This document shows, in pieces, positions 44,539-53,195 of a stretch of DNA of 64,000 nt; position 1 is the stretch's first letter, and each line of letters starts with the position of its first letter. The DNA is taken from positions 71,368 through 135,367 of the forward strand of contig NZ_WWVR01000003.1 in NCBI RefSeq assembly GCF_009883055.1, given 5' to 3'. The notes under the pieces are model-generated. The model had not been told where the DNA came from and did no database searches. It saw nothing but the letters and a program-made list of their open reading frames with translations. Both the position numbers and the translations under genes were made by a program. This DNA is from Blautia sp. BIOML-A1. GTDB taxonomy: Bacteria > Bacillota > Clostridia > Lachnospirales > Lachnospiraceae.

Positions 44539-45978
44539 TCACTTAGTTTTTTGCACTGTCTCACTGTCATTATCAAAATGTAATGTCTTATGATATTTCG
44601 CATTCTCCTCCAGAAGTTTTTTCCATTTCTGTCCGTCTTCTTTCGTAGGATTATCAAAATTCTGCTGCCCCTTCAGTTCATCCATATACTGGATATAATC
44701 CAGGAAATAAATATCTACTGTCGAAATATCCCTGTCCTGAATTGCGAAGTTATTACAGTTTCCAGTAGACTCATTATATGGAAGTGTGTTTCCGTTGGCA
44801 TCAAGAGCTACCATGAAGCAGTCACTGTTGGATCCTTCCTTATAAAGTTCATTTACCGTCAGTTCATACGGAGAACGAATTACGGATTTGAGTCCGATAC
44901 CAGCATCGTTTGTATCATTGAGTTCCAATACTTCTGTCCGGGAATCATCTACTGTAACCGGGATATCGAAACTCCAGTCACCTTCATATTTGTAGTAGCC
45001 GGCATCCCTTCCATAGTTTTCATCATCCGCTTCTGACCACTCATAGTCTGCTTCCAGCCCTCTTACCTTCGTGATATCCAGATGCAGATTAAAAGTATCC
45101 GGAATCTCAATATCTTTAATATATTTCTGATATGCTCCACCACGCTCAGATACTTTATTGATAAACTCTTCCAGCAGTGCATAACCTTCATCCGTCTGAT
45201 CATCTAAGTCCGCCTGAGTTATTCCCATCTCATCCATTACCTGCTGTGTCATTTCATTGTATTTCTCATTATATTCCGTATAGTCTTTTGCCGCCTGAGC
45301 AAGATCATAACGGAAAATGCATGCATAGGTGTTGTCATCCAGAAACTGTCCTTCCACCTGCCCGTCGATCACCGGACTAGCTTCTGAATCAAAGTCCACA
45401 CCGCCAGTCATATCCAGATCAATGACCGGTGTTCCACTTTCCGCCCTGGTTGACGTTTCTGGAAATGGCTTATCACTCTTAAACTGCATAGTTATATAGA
45501 CTGCCTGGCTGTTGGCATATACCTCAGAACATGTAATTGTCAGCCCATCTGCTGTTTTAATGTAAGCATTCTCACTAGTGGCATTACCTGTCTTGTCCCC
45601 ATCTGCTTCACTGCCATCTGCCGTTGTTCCATCAACGGATTCCAAGGTTGTTGCATAATCCGAAAAATCACCAAAGAAACTTACATTATCCTGCAAGATT
45701 TCAAAAAGCCCTCCTACAACCGGAATATTCTTTGCCATTACTGGATTGGTTGCACAGAATATAAATCCGACTGCCAGTACCGCTGCCATACCTCCTGCTA
45801 CCCTGCCTCCAATTTTCATCCAGTGATATGGATCCTTTGGTGCTTTTTTCTGTAACACAGCATTATTTTCAATCAATCGATATGCCTGATTGATACGTTC
45901 ATGCACGATTGCCGGCATTTCTGTATCCTTTTGAAGTTTTTCCTGGAAGTCTTTCTCATTATTATTTAAAGTCATCAT
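44539..45978 (-). CDS. DUF4179-type membrane anti-sigma factor
   Basis: This 479-residue single-pass protein has a cytoplasmic head of about 60 residues (EKDFQEKLQKDTEMPAIVHERI, the usual sigma-binding start), a helix at about 57-75 (VAGGMAAVLAVGFIFCA), and a large extracytoplasmic beta-rich domain containing DUF4179 (NIPVVGGLFEILQD) and DUF5643-like parts. Its start overlaps the sigma gene's stop (TAATG). The pairing indicates it holds the ECF sigma factor until an envelope signal is sensed. Confidence 0.88.
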   Translation of the reverse strand: MMTLNNNEKDFQEKLQKDTEMPAIVHERINQAYRLIENNAVLQKKAPKDPYHWMKIGGRVAGGMAAVLAVGFIFCATNPVMAKNIPVVGGLFEILQDNVSFFGDFSDYATTLESVDGTTADGSEADGDKTGNATSENAYIKTADGLTITCSEVYANSQAVYITMQFKSDKPFPETSTRAESGTPVIDLDMTGGVDFDSEASPVIDGQVEGQFLDDNTYACIFRYDLAQAAKDYTEYNEKYNEMTQQVMDEMGITQADLDDQTDEGYALLEEFINKVSERGGAYQKYIKDIEIPDTFNLHLDITKVRGLEADYEWSEADDENYGRDAGYYKYEGDWSFDIPVTVDDSRTEVLELNDTNDAGIGLKSVIRSPYELTVNELYKEGSNSDCFMVALDANGNTLPYNESTGNCNNFAIQDRDISTVDIYFLDYIQYMDELKGQQNFDNPTKEDGQKWKKLLEENAKYHKTLHFDNDSETVQKTK

Positions 45979-46496
45979 TAAACACGTCCCTCCTTAACCT
46001 TATATCCATACATCTCTGCAATCTGTTTTCTACCACGATGAAGACGAGATTTCACAGTGCTTTCCTTCATATCCAGAGCGTCACTGATCTCCCGGACATT
46101 AAATCCTTCCATATAGTACAAAAGAACAACCAAACGATATTTGCTATCCAATGTTTCTAATACTTGTGCCCATTCCATCGCCGCATATTCTTCTTCGTGA
46201 AAAGGTGTTTCCGGCATCTGATCCGTATAAGTAACCAGCTTTTTCTTCTGTATCATGTCCTTACACTTGTTGATCAAGATTCGAATCATCCAAGTTTTAA
46301 AATATCTGTTCTGTTTCAGACTTTTCAGATTTTCATAACAGGAAAGAATCGTATCCTGTATTGCATCCGCAACATCTTCATCATTTTTCAGATATGCTGC
46401 CGCAATCTTATACATACTCTGTACATTCTCATCCATAAGTCGGCAGAAAGCATCTTTGTCGCCTTTCTTCGCTTTTCGTATCAAAACCTCATTCAT
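45978..46496 (-). CDS. ECF sigma factor (unit 1)
   Basis: This 172-residue sigma factor has region 2 (ADAIQDTILSCYENLKSL, then RYFKTWMIRILINKC) and region 4 (RLVVLLYYMEGFNVREISDAL followed by KESTVKSRLHRGRKQI). No extra domains are present. It is cotranscribed with the DUF4179 partner and preceded by an ECF-type promoter resembling that upstream of the unit at 60.5-61.1 kb. Autoregulation and control of the downstream transpeptidase are likely. Confidence 0.93.
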   Translation of the reverse strand: MNEVLIRKAKKGDKDAFCRLMDENVQSMYKIAAAYLKNDEDVADAIQDTILSCYENLKSLKQNRYFKTWMIRILINKCKDMIQKKKLVTYTDQMPETPFHEEEYAAMEWAQVLETLDSKYRLVVLLYYMEGFNVREISDALDMKESTVKSRLHRGRKQIAEMYGYKVKEGRV

Positions 46497-46570
46497 TGTA
46501 GTTCCGGCTCTCCTATCTCAGACTAGTCATCCGTAGTATACTATAGAAGCTTCATTTATGTGCTTCTACT

Positions 46571-46602
46571 TATTAGACGTGCGAATCCCTAAAAAGGTTG
46601 CA
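46571..46602 (-). promoter_or_regulatory. ECF-type promoter upstream of sigma unit 1
   Basis: The minus strand reads GCAACC (46596-46601), 16 bases, then CGTCTAATAAGT. The -35 AAC and -10 CGTC motifs are those of ECF sigma promoters. The sigma unit at 61.1 kb has AGAACC-N16-CATCTAATAAGT at the same relative place. Confidence 0.7.
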
Positions 46603-46682
46603 AATATTTTTAAAAAAATTATCTCAGATAAAAACACCCCCGAAATCGTTCAAATTTTATGATCATCAGGTCCTATTAGGGT

Positions 46683-46724
46683 ATAAAAACAGCCGTACCA
46701 TGTGCGTTTTACATGATACGGCTG
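46683..46724 (-). terminator. Terminator after the PBECR4 gene
   Basis: AGCCGTATCATGT and ACATGGTACGGCT form a 13-bp stem, followed by GTTTTTATA on the minus strand. Confidence 0.9.
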
Positions 46725-46784
46725 TCAATAATTCTCATACCCTCAGGATAGATTAATTGAATCGCCAACTAAGACTCTCCATTT

Positions 46785-47417
46785 TTATTTATGTAATAAA
46801 GTTTGATCCAGCATGTTTTTAATTTCATCCGGAAGACTGTCTATCATTGCATTTTCATCCAAAAACAGTAAAGTTGTATATTTTTTCGCATCATTCGGTG
46901 CTGAGAAAATATGAGTTACTGTATATGCTGTTGTACTTTTAGAAAAACAATCTTCATCTCGCAGTGATTCTACTACAAAGCAATCGCCTTTTTGCTGTCC
47001 CTGATCATCATACTCTTTATTTAAGCATAGAGTAAAATTAAGATCTGTTGTGCCAAACTTATAAGTTCTCGTATCTGTAACAATCTCTTCCAACATAAAG
47101 CCTTCTGAGCCAGCCAGCATTGCAATCTGTCCGATATGCTTAATTTTACGCTTACACAATGAAAAAGGGTGCTGCGGTGTAAAAAATATCTGCGAAGCCT
47201 GAAGCAGTTTTTTTGCTGCATAACTATAAAACTTTTTTGCGGAAAGGTTTGTGGCCACACCTGTTAAGTGCCTGAAATTGGCAGCTTTATAAAGCACCTC
47301 AATATATCTGCCTTCAAATACATATAGAAATCTTTTACCTACTAAATGCTTCCTATACAGATCGGCAGCTATTTTAATCTCCTGTACGATTTTCTCTCTA
47401 TCCTGTTGTTTTCCCAT
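46785..47417 (-). CDS. PBECR4-domain protein (barnase/EndoU/ColicinE5-D/RelE-like nuclease fold)
   Basis: This 210-residue soluble protein matches the PBECR4 family, found in phage and mobile-element contexts and predicted to have an RNase fold. The core signature is RFLYVFEGRYIEVLYKAANFRHLTGV, followed by KKFYSYAAKKLLQASQIFF. A second strand-rich half (FGTTDLNFTLCLNKEYDDQG, CFVVESLRDEDCF) follows. The conserved His of RHLTG is the likely active-site residue. No immunity gene is adjacent. The structured RNA ending 29 bases upstream is a striking neighbour. Confidence 0.82.
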   Translation of the reverse strand: MGKQQDREKIVQEIKIAADLYRKHLVGKRFLYVFEGRYIEVLYKAANFRHLTGVATNLSAKKFYSYAAKKLLQASQIFFTPQHPFSLCKRKIKHIGQIAMLAGSEGFMLEEIVTDTRTYKFGTTDLNFTLCLNKEYDDQGQQKGDCFVVESLRDEDCFSKSTTAYTVTHIFSAPNDAKKYTTLLFLDENAMIDSLPDEIKNMLDQTLLHK

Positions 47418-47445
47418 CTATCTTTTCCCAATCATCACTATAATA

Positions 47446-47482
47446 TAAAAACAGCACCGGACAACTTTTTGTTATCCAGTGC
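47446..47482 (-). terminator. Terminator of the structured RNA
   Basis: GCACTGGATAAC and GTTGTCCGGTGC with an AAAAA loop, followed by TGTTTTTAT on the minus strand. It ends the structured RNA before the PBECR4 gene. Confidence 0.88.
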
Positions 47483-47697
47483 CCATAATCTTAAAAAGCG
47501 GTTTTATGCTGGCTGTCAGCCGCGACATCCTTCCGAACGTCTAAAATGTCGCCGGTATCATTAAGTCCCCGGCGCGGACTCACCGTATCTCCCTGGTGTG
47601 GGCGTAATACCCTTCCGAGTATCAAATAGTCCCAGTAATTACCCTGCCCGGGCACAGTACAGCTTTTACGTGCCGCTACACGAAACCTTTTGGTTTA
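47446..47697 (-). ncRNA. Highly structured non-coding RNA with own promoter and terminator (raiA-like is a possibility)
   Basis: About 250 nt on the minus strand with no credible ORF. Stems I can draw: GGGC with GCCC enclosing ATACTC-GGAA-GGGTAT (a GGAA tetraloop hairpin); GGACT with AGTCC at long range; CGCCGG with CCGGCG; GCGACAT with ATGTCGC closing a purine-rich loop (GGAAGG); CGGCAC with GTGCCCG; GGCT-GAC-AGCC nested in GCGG with CCGC; and the terminator. Multiple GGGA and GGAA loops suggest tertiary contacts. It is too large for a riboswitch of a common class and lacks SRP, tmRNA, RNase P or 6S signatures. The widespread Firmicute raiA RNA is a candidate I cannot confirm by eye. Confidence 0.72.
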
Positions 47698-47702
47698 ACT
47701 AT

Positions 47703-47731
47703 ATTATATGCGATACCCTAAGAAATATCAA
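47703..47731 (-). promoter_or_regulatory. Sigma-A promoter of the structured RNA
   Basis: The minus strand reads TTGATA (47726-47731), 17 bases, and a perfect TATAAT (47703-47708), placing the start near 47697. Confidence 0.85.
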
Positions 47732-47815
47732 TAGTTTCTGGCAAAATCGATTGGCTGTATTTTATTGTACCCCATTACTTACCACTGTCTATGATTTCCA
47801 GGCCCTCAGGACAGA

Positions 47816-48196
47816 TCAATCAAAAATCATATTCTCTGTCCCATTAGGTTTTAAAAATACTGTTTTCGAAATTCCATTGCATTCCAGCGTTACTTTCTGC
47901 TCACGGGAAGAACAGAGGCGAACCCTGTGTATCCTGCCCTCTCTCCATTCAAAATCAACTGTGATGTCACCCTGTGCCTTCATTCCCCGGACTTTTCCGT
48001 CTTTCCACTCATCCGGAAGTGCCGGAAGCAACAGGAAATGCCCTTTCCTGCTCTGGATAAGCATCTCTGCAACTGCAGCTGCAAAGCCAAAATTCCCATC
48101 GATCTGGAACGGAGGGTGTGCACACAACATGTTGGGATAAATGCCGCCTCCCACACAGGAGATATTTTCCTCCCTGGTATAACGGAGCTGGTTTGA
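47816..48196 (-). pseudogene. GH95 alpha-L-fucosidase C-terminal fragment (3' exon of an intron insertion)
   Basis: The 126-codon fragment contains the GH95 active-site-proximal signature GGGIYPNMLCAHPPFQIDGNFG, then LLLPALPDEWKDG and the closing beta-domain. The first about 600 residues of a GH95 enzyme are missing. The frame is continuous through the junction at about 48196, where a group II intron 3' end begins. The 5' exon is not in the neighbourhood, so the gene was disrupted and then deleted. The adjacent AraC gene probably once controlled it. Confidence 0.82.
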
Positions 48197-48780
<584 letters not shown>

Positions 48781-48971
48781 ATACATAAACAACATTCGCC
48801 AAAACATGCACAAAATGTTATACTTTTACATAATAGCCAACTATTTTTTAACAATATTTTGTAGAATCGTAAAATTGCATAATTCATATTGTTGTATTTT
48901 GTGCAATATGACAAGGAAGACATTACTTGTATACATTATCAGCATACTATCACAAATCCAGGGTTGATTTT

Positions 48972-49799
48972 ATGGATAAAAAACATCCCCTGTTTATTGG
49001 AAGCTGCGGTACTTATCATCTATACACCGTAGAAAAGCTTCCTACCCACCGCCCGAAAGGCCGGCTTGATTATCAGCTTCTTTACATCGCATCCGGACGG
49101 GCACATTTTTATTTTGATGGAAAACCTACTGTTGTAGAAGCCGGCAATATGATACTCTACCGTCCACGTGAGGAACAACGCTATTATTATGGAGCGGATC
49201 AGACCGAAGTTTACTGGGTTCACTTTACTGGAAATAATGTAAAGAACTTTCTGAGAAGATATGGGATTGCCGACGATACCCGCATTATTTATACCGGTAT
49301 CTCCATTGAGTACAAAAATCTATTTATGTCTATGATCGAGGAACTGAATCTGCAGCGAATTGATTACGAGGAGATGCTGATAAATTATTTCACGATTCTC
49401 CTGATCAACCTCCATAGAATAGCACTGCAAAAGCCACGTAAAAAGAACCTTCAGAACATGAACGATATGGAACAGGCTGCACAGTACTTTCGGATGCATT
49501 ATAATAAACCTATAAGTATTGAGGACTATGCTGTTTCCCACAATATGAGTATCAGCTGGTTCATCCAGAACTTCCGTCAGTATGCCAATACTACACCTGC
49601 TCAATACGTGCAGTCTCTGAGGCTTACCAATGCAAAAATGCTTCTGGAAACGACCAATTATAATATCACAGAAATAGCCAACCTGGTCGGGTACGAGAAT
49701 CCATTATATTTCAGCCGCTTTTTCCGAAAACAGTGTGGCATTTCCCCTTCACAGTTCCGCAAACAGCTGGTGCCGAATGCAGAAAGCTGTCCAAAATAA
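48972..49799 (+). CDS. AraC-family transcriptional regulator
   Basis: This 275-residue regulator starts at ATG 48972 (after AGGGTTGATTTT); a TTG 45 bases upstream is less likely. The N-terminal cupin domain includes HRPKGRLDYQLLYIASGRAHF and VEAGNMILYRPREEQ. The two C-terminal HTH motifs (ISIEDYAVSHNMSISWFIQNF and NITEIANLVGYENPLYFSRFF) are intact. It is divergent from the GH95/group II intron relics, which suggests it formerly controlled fucosidase expression by sensing a sugar. A bidirectional terminator follows. Confidence 0.92.
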   Translation: MDKKHPLFIGSCGTYHLYTVEKLPTHRPKGRLDYQLLYIASGRAHFYFDGKPTVVEAGNMILYRPREEQRYYYGADQTEVYWVHFTGNNVKNFLRRYGIADDTRIIYTGISIEYKNLFMSMIEELNLQRIDYEEMLINYFTILLINLHRIALQKPRKKNLQNMNDMEQAAQYFRMHYNKPISIEDYAVSHNMSISWFIQNFRQYANTTPAQYVQSLRLTNAKMLLETTNYNITEIANLVGYENPLYFSRFFRKQCGISPSQFRKQLVPNAESCPK

Positions 49800-49849
49800 A
49801 ACCAATCAAAAACGCTGGGAGCAATTCTCAGCGTTTTTGATTGGTTTTA
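49799..49849. terminator. Bidirectional terminator between the AraC and SEDS genes
   Basis: AACCAATCAAAAACGCTG and CAGCGTTTTTGATTGGTT form a perfect 18-bp stem with T-rich flanks on both strands, serving the convergent genes. Confidence 0.92.
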
Positions 49850-49861
49850 TTTAACATAATA

Positions 49862-51214
49862 TTATGATACTTTTTTTACCTTAGAATTAATGGACATAAA
49901 GCCTGTTTCAGGATGTCGCGGATAAATATTCTTATACCTGTAAGTACTCAGCACGATCCCCATGAGTCCATAAGAAATTATGATACAGCTTCCTCCGGCT
50001 GAAAAAAACGGAAGAAATGTTATTGATTGCGGAAATACGCCAAGATTCTCAAGGACATTTATCAAAAAACTGATGAGAAATACAATTCCGCACCCGCATC
50101 CCATCATCATGCCCAGCTGATTTTTCTGTCGTAATGCAGTGTTGAAGACTGCAAAAATCAGAACCGCAAGAACACAGCACAAAAGTATAGCTGCAATTAT
50201 TCCATATACAGATGACAGATAGGTCAGAATGTAATCCGCATTAAATGCTGGCAGGATTCCCGTTACATCTGATTTGCTTTTCCCGATCAGCTTATTTTGT
50301 CTCCAAAGTGAATGCAACATTTTTGTGAGATAGTCTGTTTCGCTGCCGCTGGAAAATATCGCCTGTATGCGCGCAATTTGATATTCCGCCAGCCTGTTTC
50401 TCAGGTACATACTCAGAAAAGCTGCTATGGGCGCGGTCAAAAACACAGCCCATATTCCACAGATAGTTCTTTTCTTTCTGACTGTAAACCAGTCCTTTTT
50501 GATTGCGATCGTCAACATAGTCAGCATAGTTACCAGCATCACACAAGCTGTCCTGAGTGCCGGCAGGCTGTAAACTAATATTACTGGAGCAATCAGCCAT
50601 AAGATTGCTCTTATCAGTCCCTTATATCCCCACCCATGATATTTATATAAAATCGCCCCATATATAGGGACATAAAACAGCATCAGTTTTTGTACATCCA
50701 TGCCTCTTCTGCCTCCCGGCAGTGATATAAAAATCCTCGCTCCGTTTACCTGGCCTCCTTCCAATATAACCAGCAAACAGACGGCCAATAAAACAGCTGC
50801 AATTATTTTTGAAAATTTTGCCAGTACGGTATAGTCCAGCAGATACAAAATCATCATGACAGCCAGCCCGATCATAACATGAAACACATATCTGTCAGAA
50901 CCGGCTACCGCATTCTCACTGGCTTTTCCGGAAATCCCTGCATGTATCAGAACACCTGCAATGCTGATAAATATAATTATTCCCAAAAGTTTCCATGCAG
51001 CCTGAGGTCTGTGGATACTGTCAAGGGAGATTCCTGTTTCCACAGGATCCCCCATGTCTCTGACAGCTTCCTTCTCTGCCTGTTCATGATCCATGCCTGC
51101 CTTCATGTTTTCCGCAATCTGATCCTCCATATGATCCTGCAGTTCCTGTTTTATGTATGGTCTGGCTTTTGTGCAGCGAATTTGTTCCAGCAATAATTTC
51201 AGATATTCGTCCAT
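49862..51214 (-). CDS. SEDS (FtsW/RodA/SpoVE) membrane protein with N-terminal HAAS-like domain
   Basis: This 450-residue protein combines a 70-residue cytoplasmic HAAS/permease-prefix-like head (DEYLKLLLEQIRCTKARPYI, DHMEDQIAENMKAGMDHEQAEKEAVRDMGDP) with about ten membrane helices of the SEDS family. The C-terminal half has the SEDS features GKSKSDVTGILPAFNADYILTYL and FPQSITFLPFFSAGGSCIIISYGLMG. SEDS proteins polymerise peptidoglycan glycan strands. Coupling to a PadR regulator upstream through the HAAS head is a known Clostridial arrangement. The regulator gene ends 3 bases before this start. Confidence 0.88.
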   Translation of the reverse strand: MDEYLKLLLEQIRCTKARPYIKQELQDHMEDQIAENMKAGMDHEQAEKEAVRDMGDPVETGISLDSIHRPQAAWKLLGIIIFISIAGVLIHAGISGKASENAVAGSDRYVFHVMIGLAVMMILYLLDYTVLAKFSKIIAAVLLAVCLLVILEGGQVNGARIFISLPGGRRGMDVQKLMLFYVPIYGAILYKYHGWGYKGLIRAILWLIAPVILVYSLPALRTACVMLVTMLTMLTIAIKKDWFTVRKKRTICGIWAVFLTAPIAAFLSMYLRNRLAEYQIARIQAIFSSGSETDYLTKMLHSLWRQNKLIGKSKSDVTGILPAFNADYILTYLSSVYGIIAAILLCCVLAVLIFAVFNTALRQKNQLGMMMGCGCGIVFLISFLINVLENLGVFPQSITFLPFFSAGGSCIIISYGLMGIVLSTYRYKNIYPRHPETGFMSINSKVKKVS

Positions 51215-51217
51215 AAC

Positions 51218-51547
51218 TCACACCTCCAATATAAGCACATTGGTCACTGCTGCAGAATACTCTTTCCATTCCTCTATTTTCTTTTCAAGGAATCCTCTTC
51301 CCTGTCTGGTAAGGCTATAATACTTTCTGGTCTTTCCAGCTACATCCTGTTCATATACTGTCAGGAGTCCTTTCTCTTCCAGGCTGTGCAGCAATGGATA
51401 AAGAGTTCCTGCCTTCAGCTCAAATACATTCTGAGATTTTTGCCTCAGTGTGTCGATCATCTCATATCCATACATATCCTTTTCAGACAAAAGTTTCATT
51501 ACAAGCATTGCCATACTTCCTGAAACCAATGCTCTTTCAATAGCCAT
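51218..51547 (-). CDS. PadR-family transcriptional regulator
   Basis: This 109-residue PadR protein starts at ATG 51545-51547 after AAGGGGGTG (an in-frame GTG lies three codons upstream). The winged helix is classic: GSMAMLVMKLLSEKDMYGYEMI, LKAGTLYPLLHSLEEKGLL, with the dimerising helix at the C-terminus. It is cotranscribed with the HAAS-SEDS gene and preceded by a canonical promoter and direct repeats, consistent with autorepression. Confidence 0.93.
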   Translation of the reverse strand: MAIERALVSGSMAMLVMKLLSEKDMYGYEMIDTLRQKSQNVFELKAGTLYPLLHSLEEKGLLTVYEQDVAGKTRKYYSLTRQGRGFLEKKIEEWKEYSAAVTNVLILEV

Positions 51548-51573
51548 CTGGTCCACCCCCTTCTTAGAATAAG

Positions 51574-51598
51574 CTATATATCGACGTTCTATATATCG
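51574..51598. promoter_or_regulatory. Direct repeats in the padR leader, probable PadR operator
   Basis: CTATATATCG occurs at 51574-51583 and 51589-51598, 15 bases apart, between the -10 box and the padR start. Confidence 0.55.
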
Positions 51599-51607
51599 GT
51601 TGTCTAT

Positions 51608-51636
51608 ATAATAGATTATTTTACGTTATTTGTCAA
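51608..51636 (-). promoter_or_regulatory. Sigma-A promoter of the padR-SEDS operon
   Basis: The minus strand reads TTGACA (51631-51636), 17 bases, TATTAT (51608-51613). Confidence 0.85.
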
Positions 51637-51796
51637 TATATCAATAAGATTTATCAAAAATTTTATATTTTATATCTAATTTTTGATTATCCGCATAGAT
51701 ACTATACTTTCACGTATTTTGAAGTATAGAAAAACTATAGAAAATCATTCATTATACCACGATTTGCATTGTAGAACAAATGTTTTTTTATTTTGC

Positions 51797-51850
51797 AATT
51801 CATCTCCCACCTGTAGAGGAAGGAGAATTCTTGCTATATATTCTGTTAAA
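51797..51850 (-). mobile_element. IS200/IS605-type right-end remnant
   Basis: The plus strand CATCTCCCACCTGTAGAGGA-AGGAGAATTCTTGC is the hairpin plus TTCTTGC motif typical of IS605-family right ends, as seen intact at 63750-63792. No transposase frame remains beside it. The stretch from 51640 to 51980 contains nothing else I recognise. Confidence 0.5.
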
Positions 51851-51981
51851 TACCTTACGGCTGGACATGCTCTACGGAAAAGGCTTCCTTGCAATCCTCC
51901 CAATGCGTATTGTAAAGAACTTGATCATGTGGCCAACTGATTACATATATTTGAAAATATATAATCTTAGTGATATCAAAT

Positions 51982-52030
51982 AAAAAACGCGAATATTCCA
52001 GTGCTTAATAAGCCACTGATATTCGCGTTT
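51982..52030 (-). terminator. Terminator after the signal peptidase gene
   Basis: AAACGCGAATATCAGTGGCTT and AAGCACTGGAATATTCGCGTTT form a long stem, followed by a run of T residues on the minus strand. Confidence 0.9.
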
Positions 52031-52034
52031 CTTA

Positions 52035-52592
52035 TTATCCTAACCACTTGAAAGATGGATAGTATCTTACAATAGCTTTCCCCACAAGCTGGTCAAATCG
52101 CACGAATTTGTTTTTCCATGAACGTGAATCCTTCGAATCATTCCGGTTGTCACCAAGCATGAAATAACTGTTTTCCGGAACTGTATATGGACCATAACTT
52201 CCGATCATTTTCTCCGGAATGAAAGAGTCATCCAATGGAGTGGGTGAACCATCAATGTAAACTTTCCCATCCTTAATTTCCACTACCTCTCCCGGCAGTC
52301 CGATCACTCTTTTGATAAAAAGACGGCTTTCATCATCTGGGTATTTGAATATTACAATATCAAATCGCTCCGGGTCCTTGAACTTTTCAAAAATTTCATA
52401 ACCGAACAGATTAAGATTAATTCCATACGCAAGCCGAAAGCCGAAAAGGCGGTCTTTCACCATAAGTGTTTTTTCCATGGAGGGTGAAGGGATTTTTGCG
52501 TTAATCAAAACAACATTATTGATAACCAGAGTAATTGCCACTACTATTACAATCAATTTCACATAGCCTAACAGTTCACGCCAGATTTTCAT
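52035..52592 (-). CDS. lepB: Type I signal peptidase
   Basis: This 185-residue membrane-bound Ser/Lys protease cleaves signal peptides of exported proteins. One N-terminal helix (YVKLIVIVVAITLVINNVVLI) precedes the catalytic Ser38 (IPSPSM) and Lys94 (FIKRVIG) motifs. Box D/E (YFMLGDNRNDSKDSRSW) is intact. I chose ATG 52590-52592, preceded by GAGGTGGAG, over an ATG eight codons upstream that overlaps the previous gene. It shares a transcript with the XRE-type regulator. This is probably a dedicated or additional copy. Confidence 0.92.
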   Translation of the reverse strand: MKIWRELLGYVKLIVIVVAITLVINNVVLINAKIPSPSMEKTLMVKDRLFGFRLAYGINLNLFGYEIFEKFKDPERFDIVIFKYPDDESRLFIKRVIGLPGEVVEIKDGKVYIDGSPTPLDDSFIPEKMIGSYGPYTVPENSYFMLGDNRNDSKDSRSWKNKFVRFDQLVGKAIVRYYPSFKWLG

Positions 52593-52602
52593 GCTCTCCA
52601 CC

Positions 52603-53040
52603 TCACCGTTCTTCATTATTCATATATCTGAACAATCTTTTGTCATATTTTGCTTCCCGGTACCAGCCAATTCCGATCATGACCACGCCTAATACAATGG
52701 TAACCGTTCTGACCATTGTATCAGCTGAAAACAGGCAGGAAATTACAATTCCAGTTCCTGCACCTGTAAAAAAGTCAATAACAGACTTTTCCCGTTTCAA
52801 TGATCCAAGCACTCTTTCTTTATCCATGGTTTTTACCATTTTGACATCTTCCTTTATTAAGACATCGAGAGAAATATCAAAACGGTTGCTGATGTCTATG
52901 AGAATCTGCAGATCCGGATAGCTCTTTTCATTTTCCCAATTAGACACAGTCTGTCTGGTAACATGAAATATTTTTCCAAATTCCTCCTGGGTCAGTCCCT
53001 TTTCTTTTCGTATTTTTAGTATCTGCGTTCCAATATTCAT
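52603..53040 (-). CDS. XRE-type regulator with C-terminal membrane helices
   Basis: This 145-residue protein starts at ATG 53038-53040 after CAGGAGCAGAG. A clear HTH_3 domain (ILKIRKEKGLTQEEFGKIFH then VSNWENEKSYPDLQILI) is followed by a linker and two hydrophobic segments near residues 92-122 (IVISCLFSADTMVRTVTIVLGVVMIGIGW). Membrane-tethered XRE regulators of this form occur in Clostridia and often control the adjacent gene. It ends 10 bases before the signal peptidase start. The ligand is unknown. Confidence 0.85.
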   Translation of the reverse strand: MNIGTQILKIRKEKGLTQEEFGKIFHVTRQTVSNWENEKSYPDLQILIDISNRFDISLDVLIKEDVKMVKTMDKERVLGSLKREKSVIDFFTGAGTGIVISCLFSADTMVRTVTIVLGVVMIGIGWYREAKYDKRLFRYMNNEER

Positions 53041-53195
53041 ATTGCTCTGCTCCTGTTCTTCCAATCGGTTTTGCTTTCTCACTTGGATTATATAAAAATT
53101 TCTGCCAAATGAAAAGCAATTTACCTTTTACAGCGAAAAAACAGGTATGCAAAGCTTCTTTGACATGGGATTTTTGAAAACAGATTCACGTTTCT

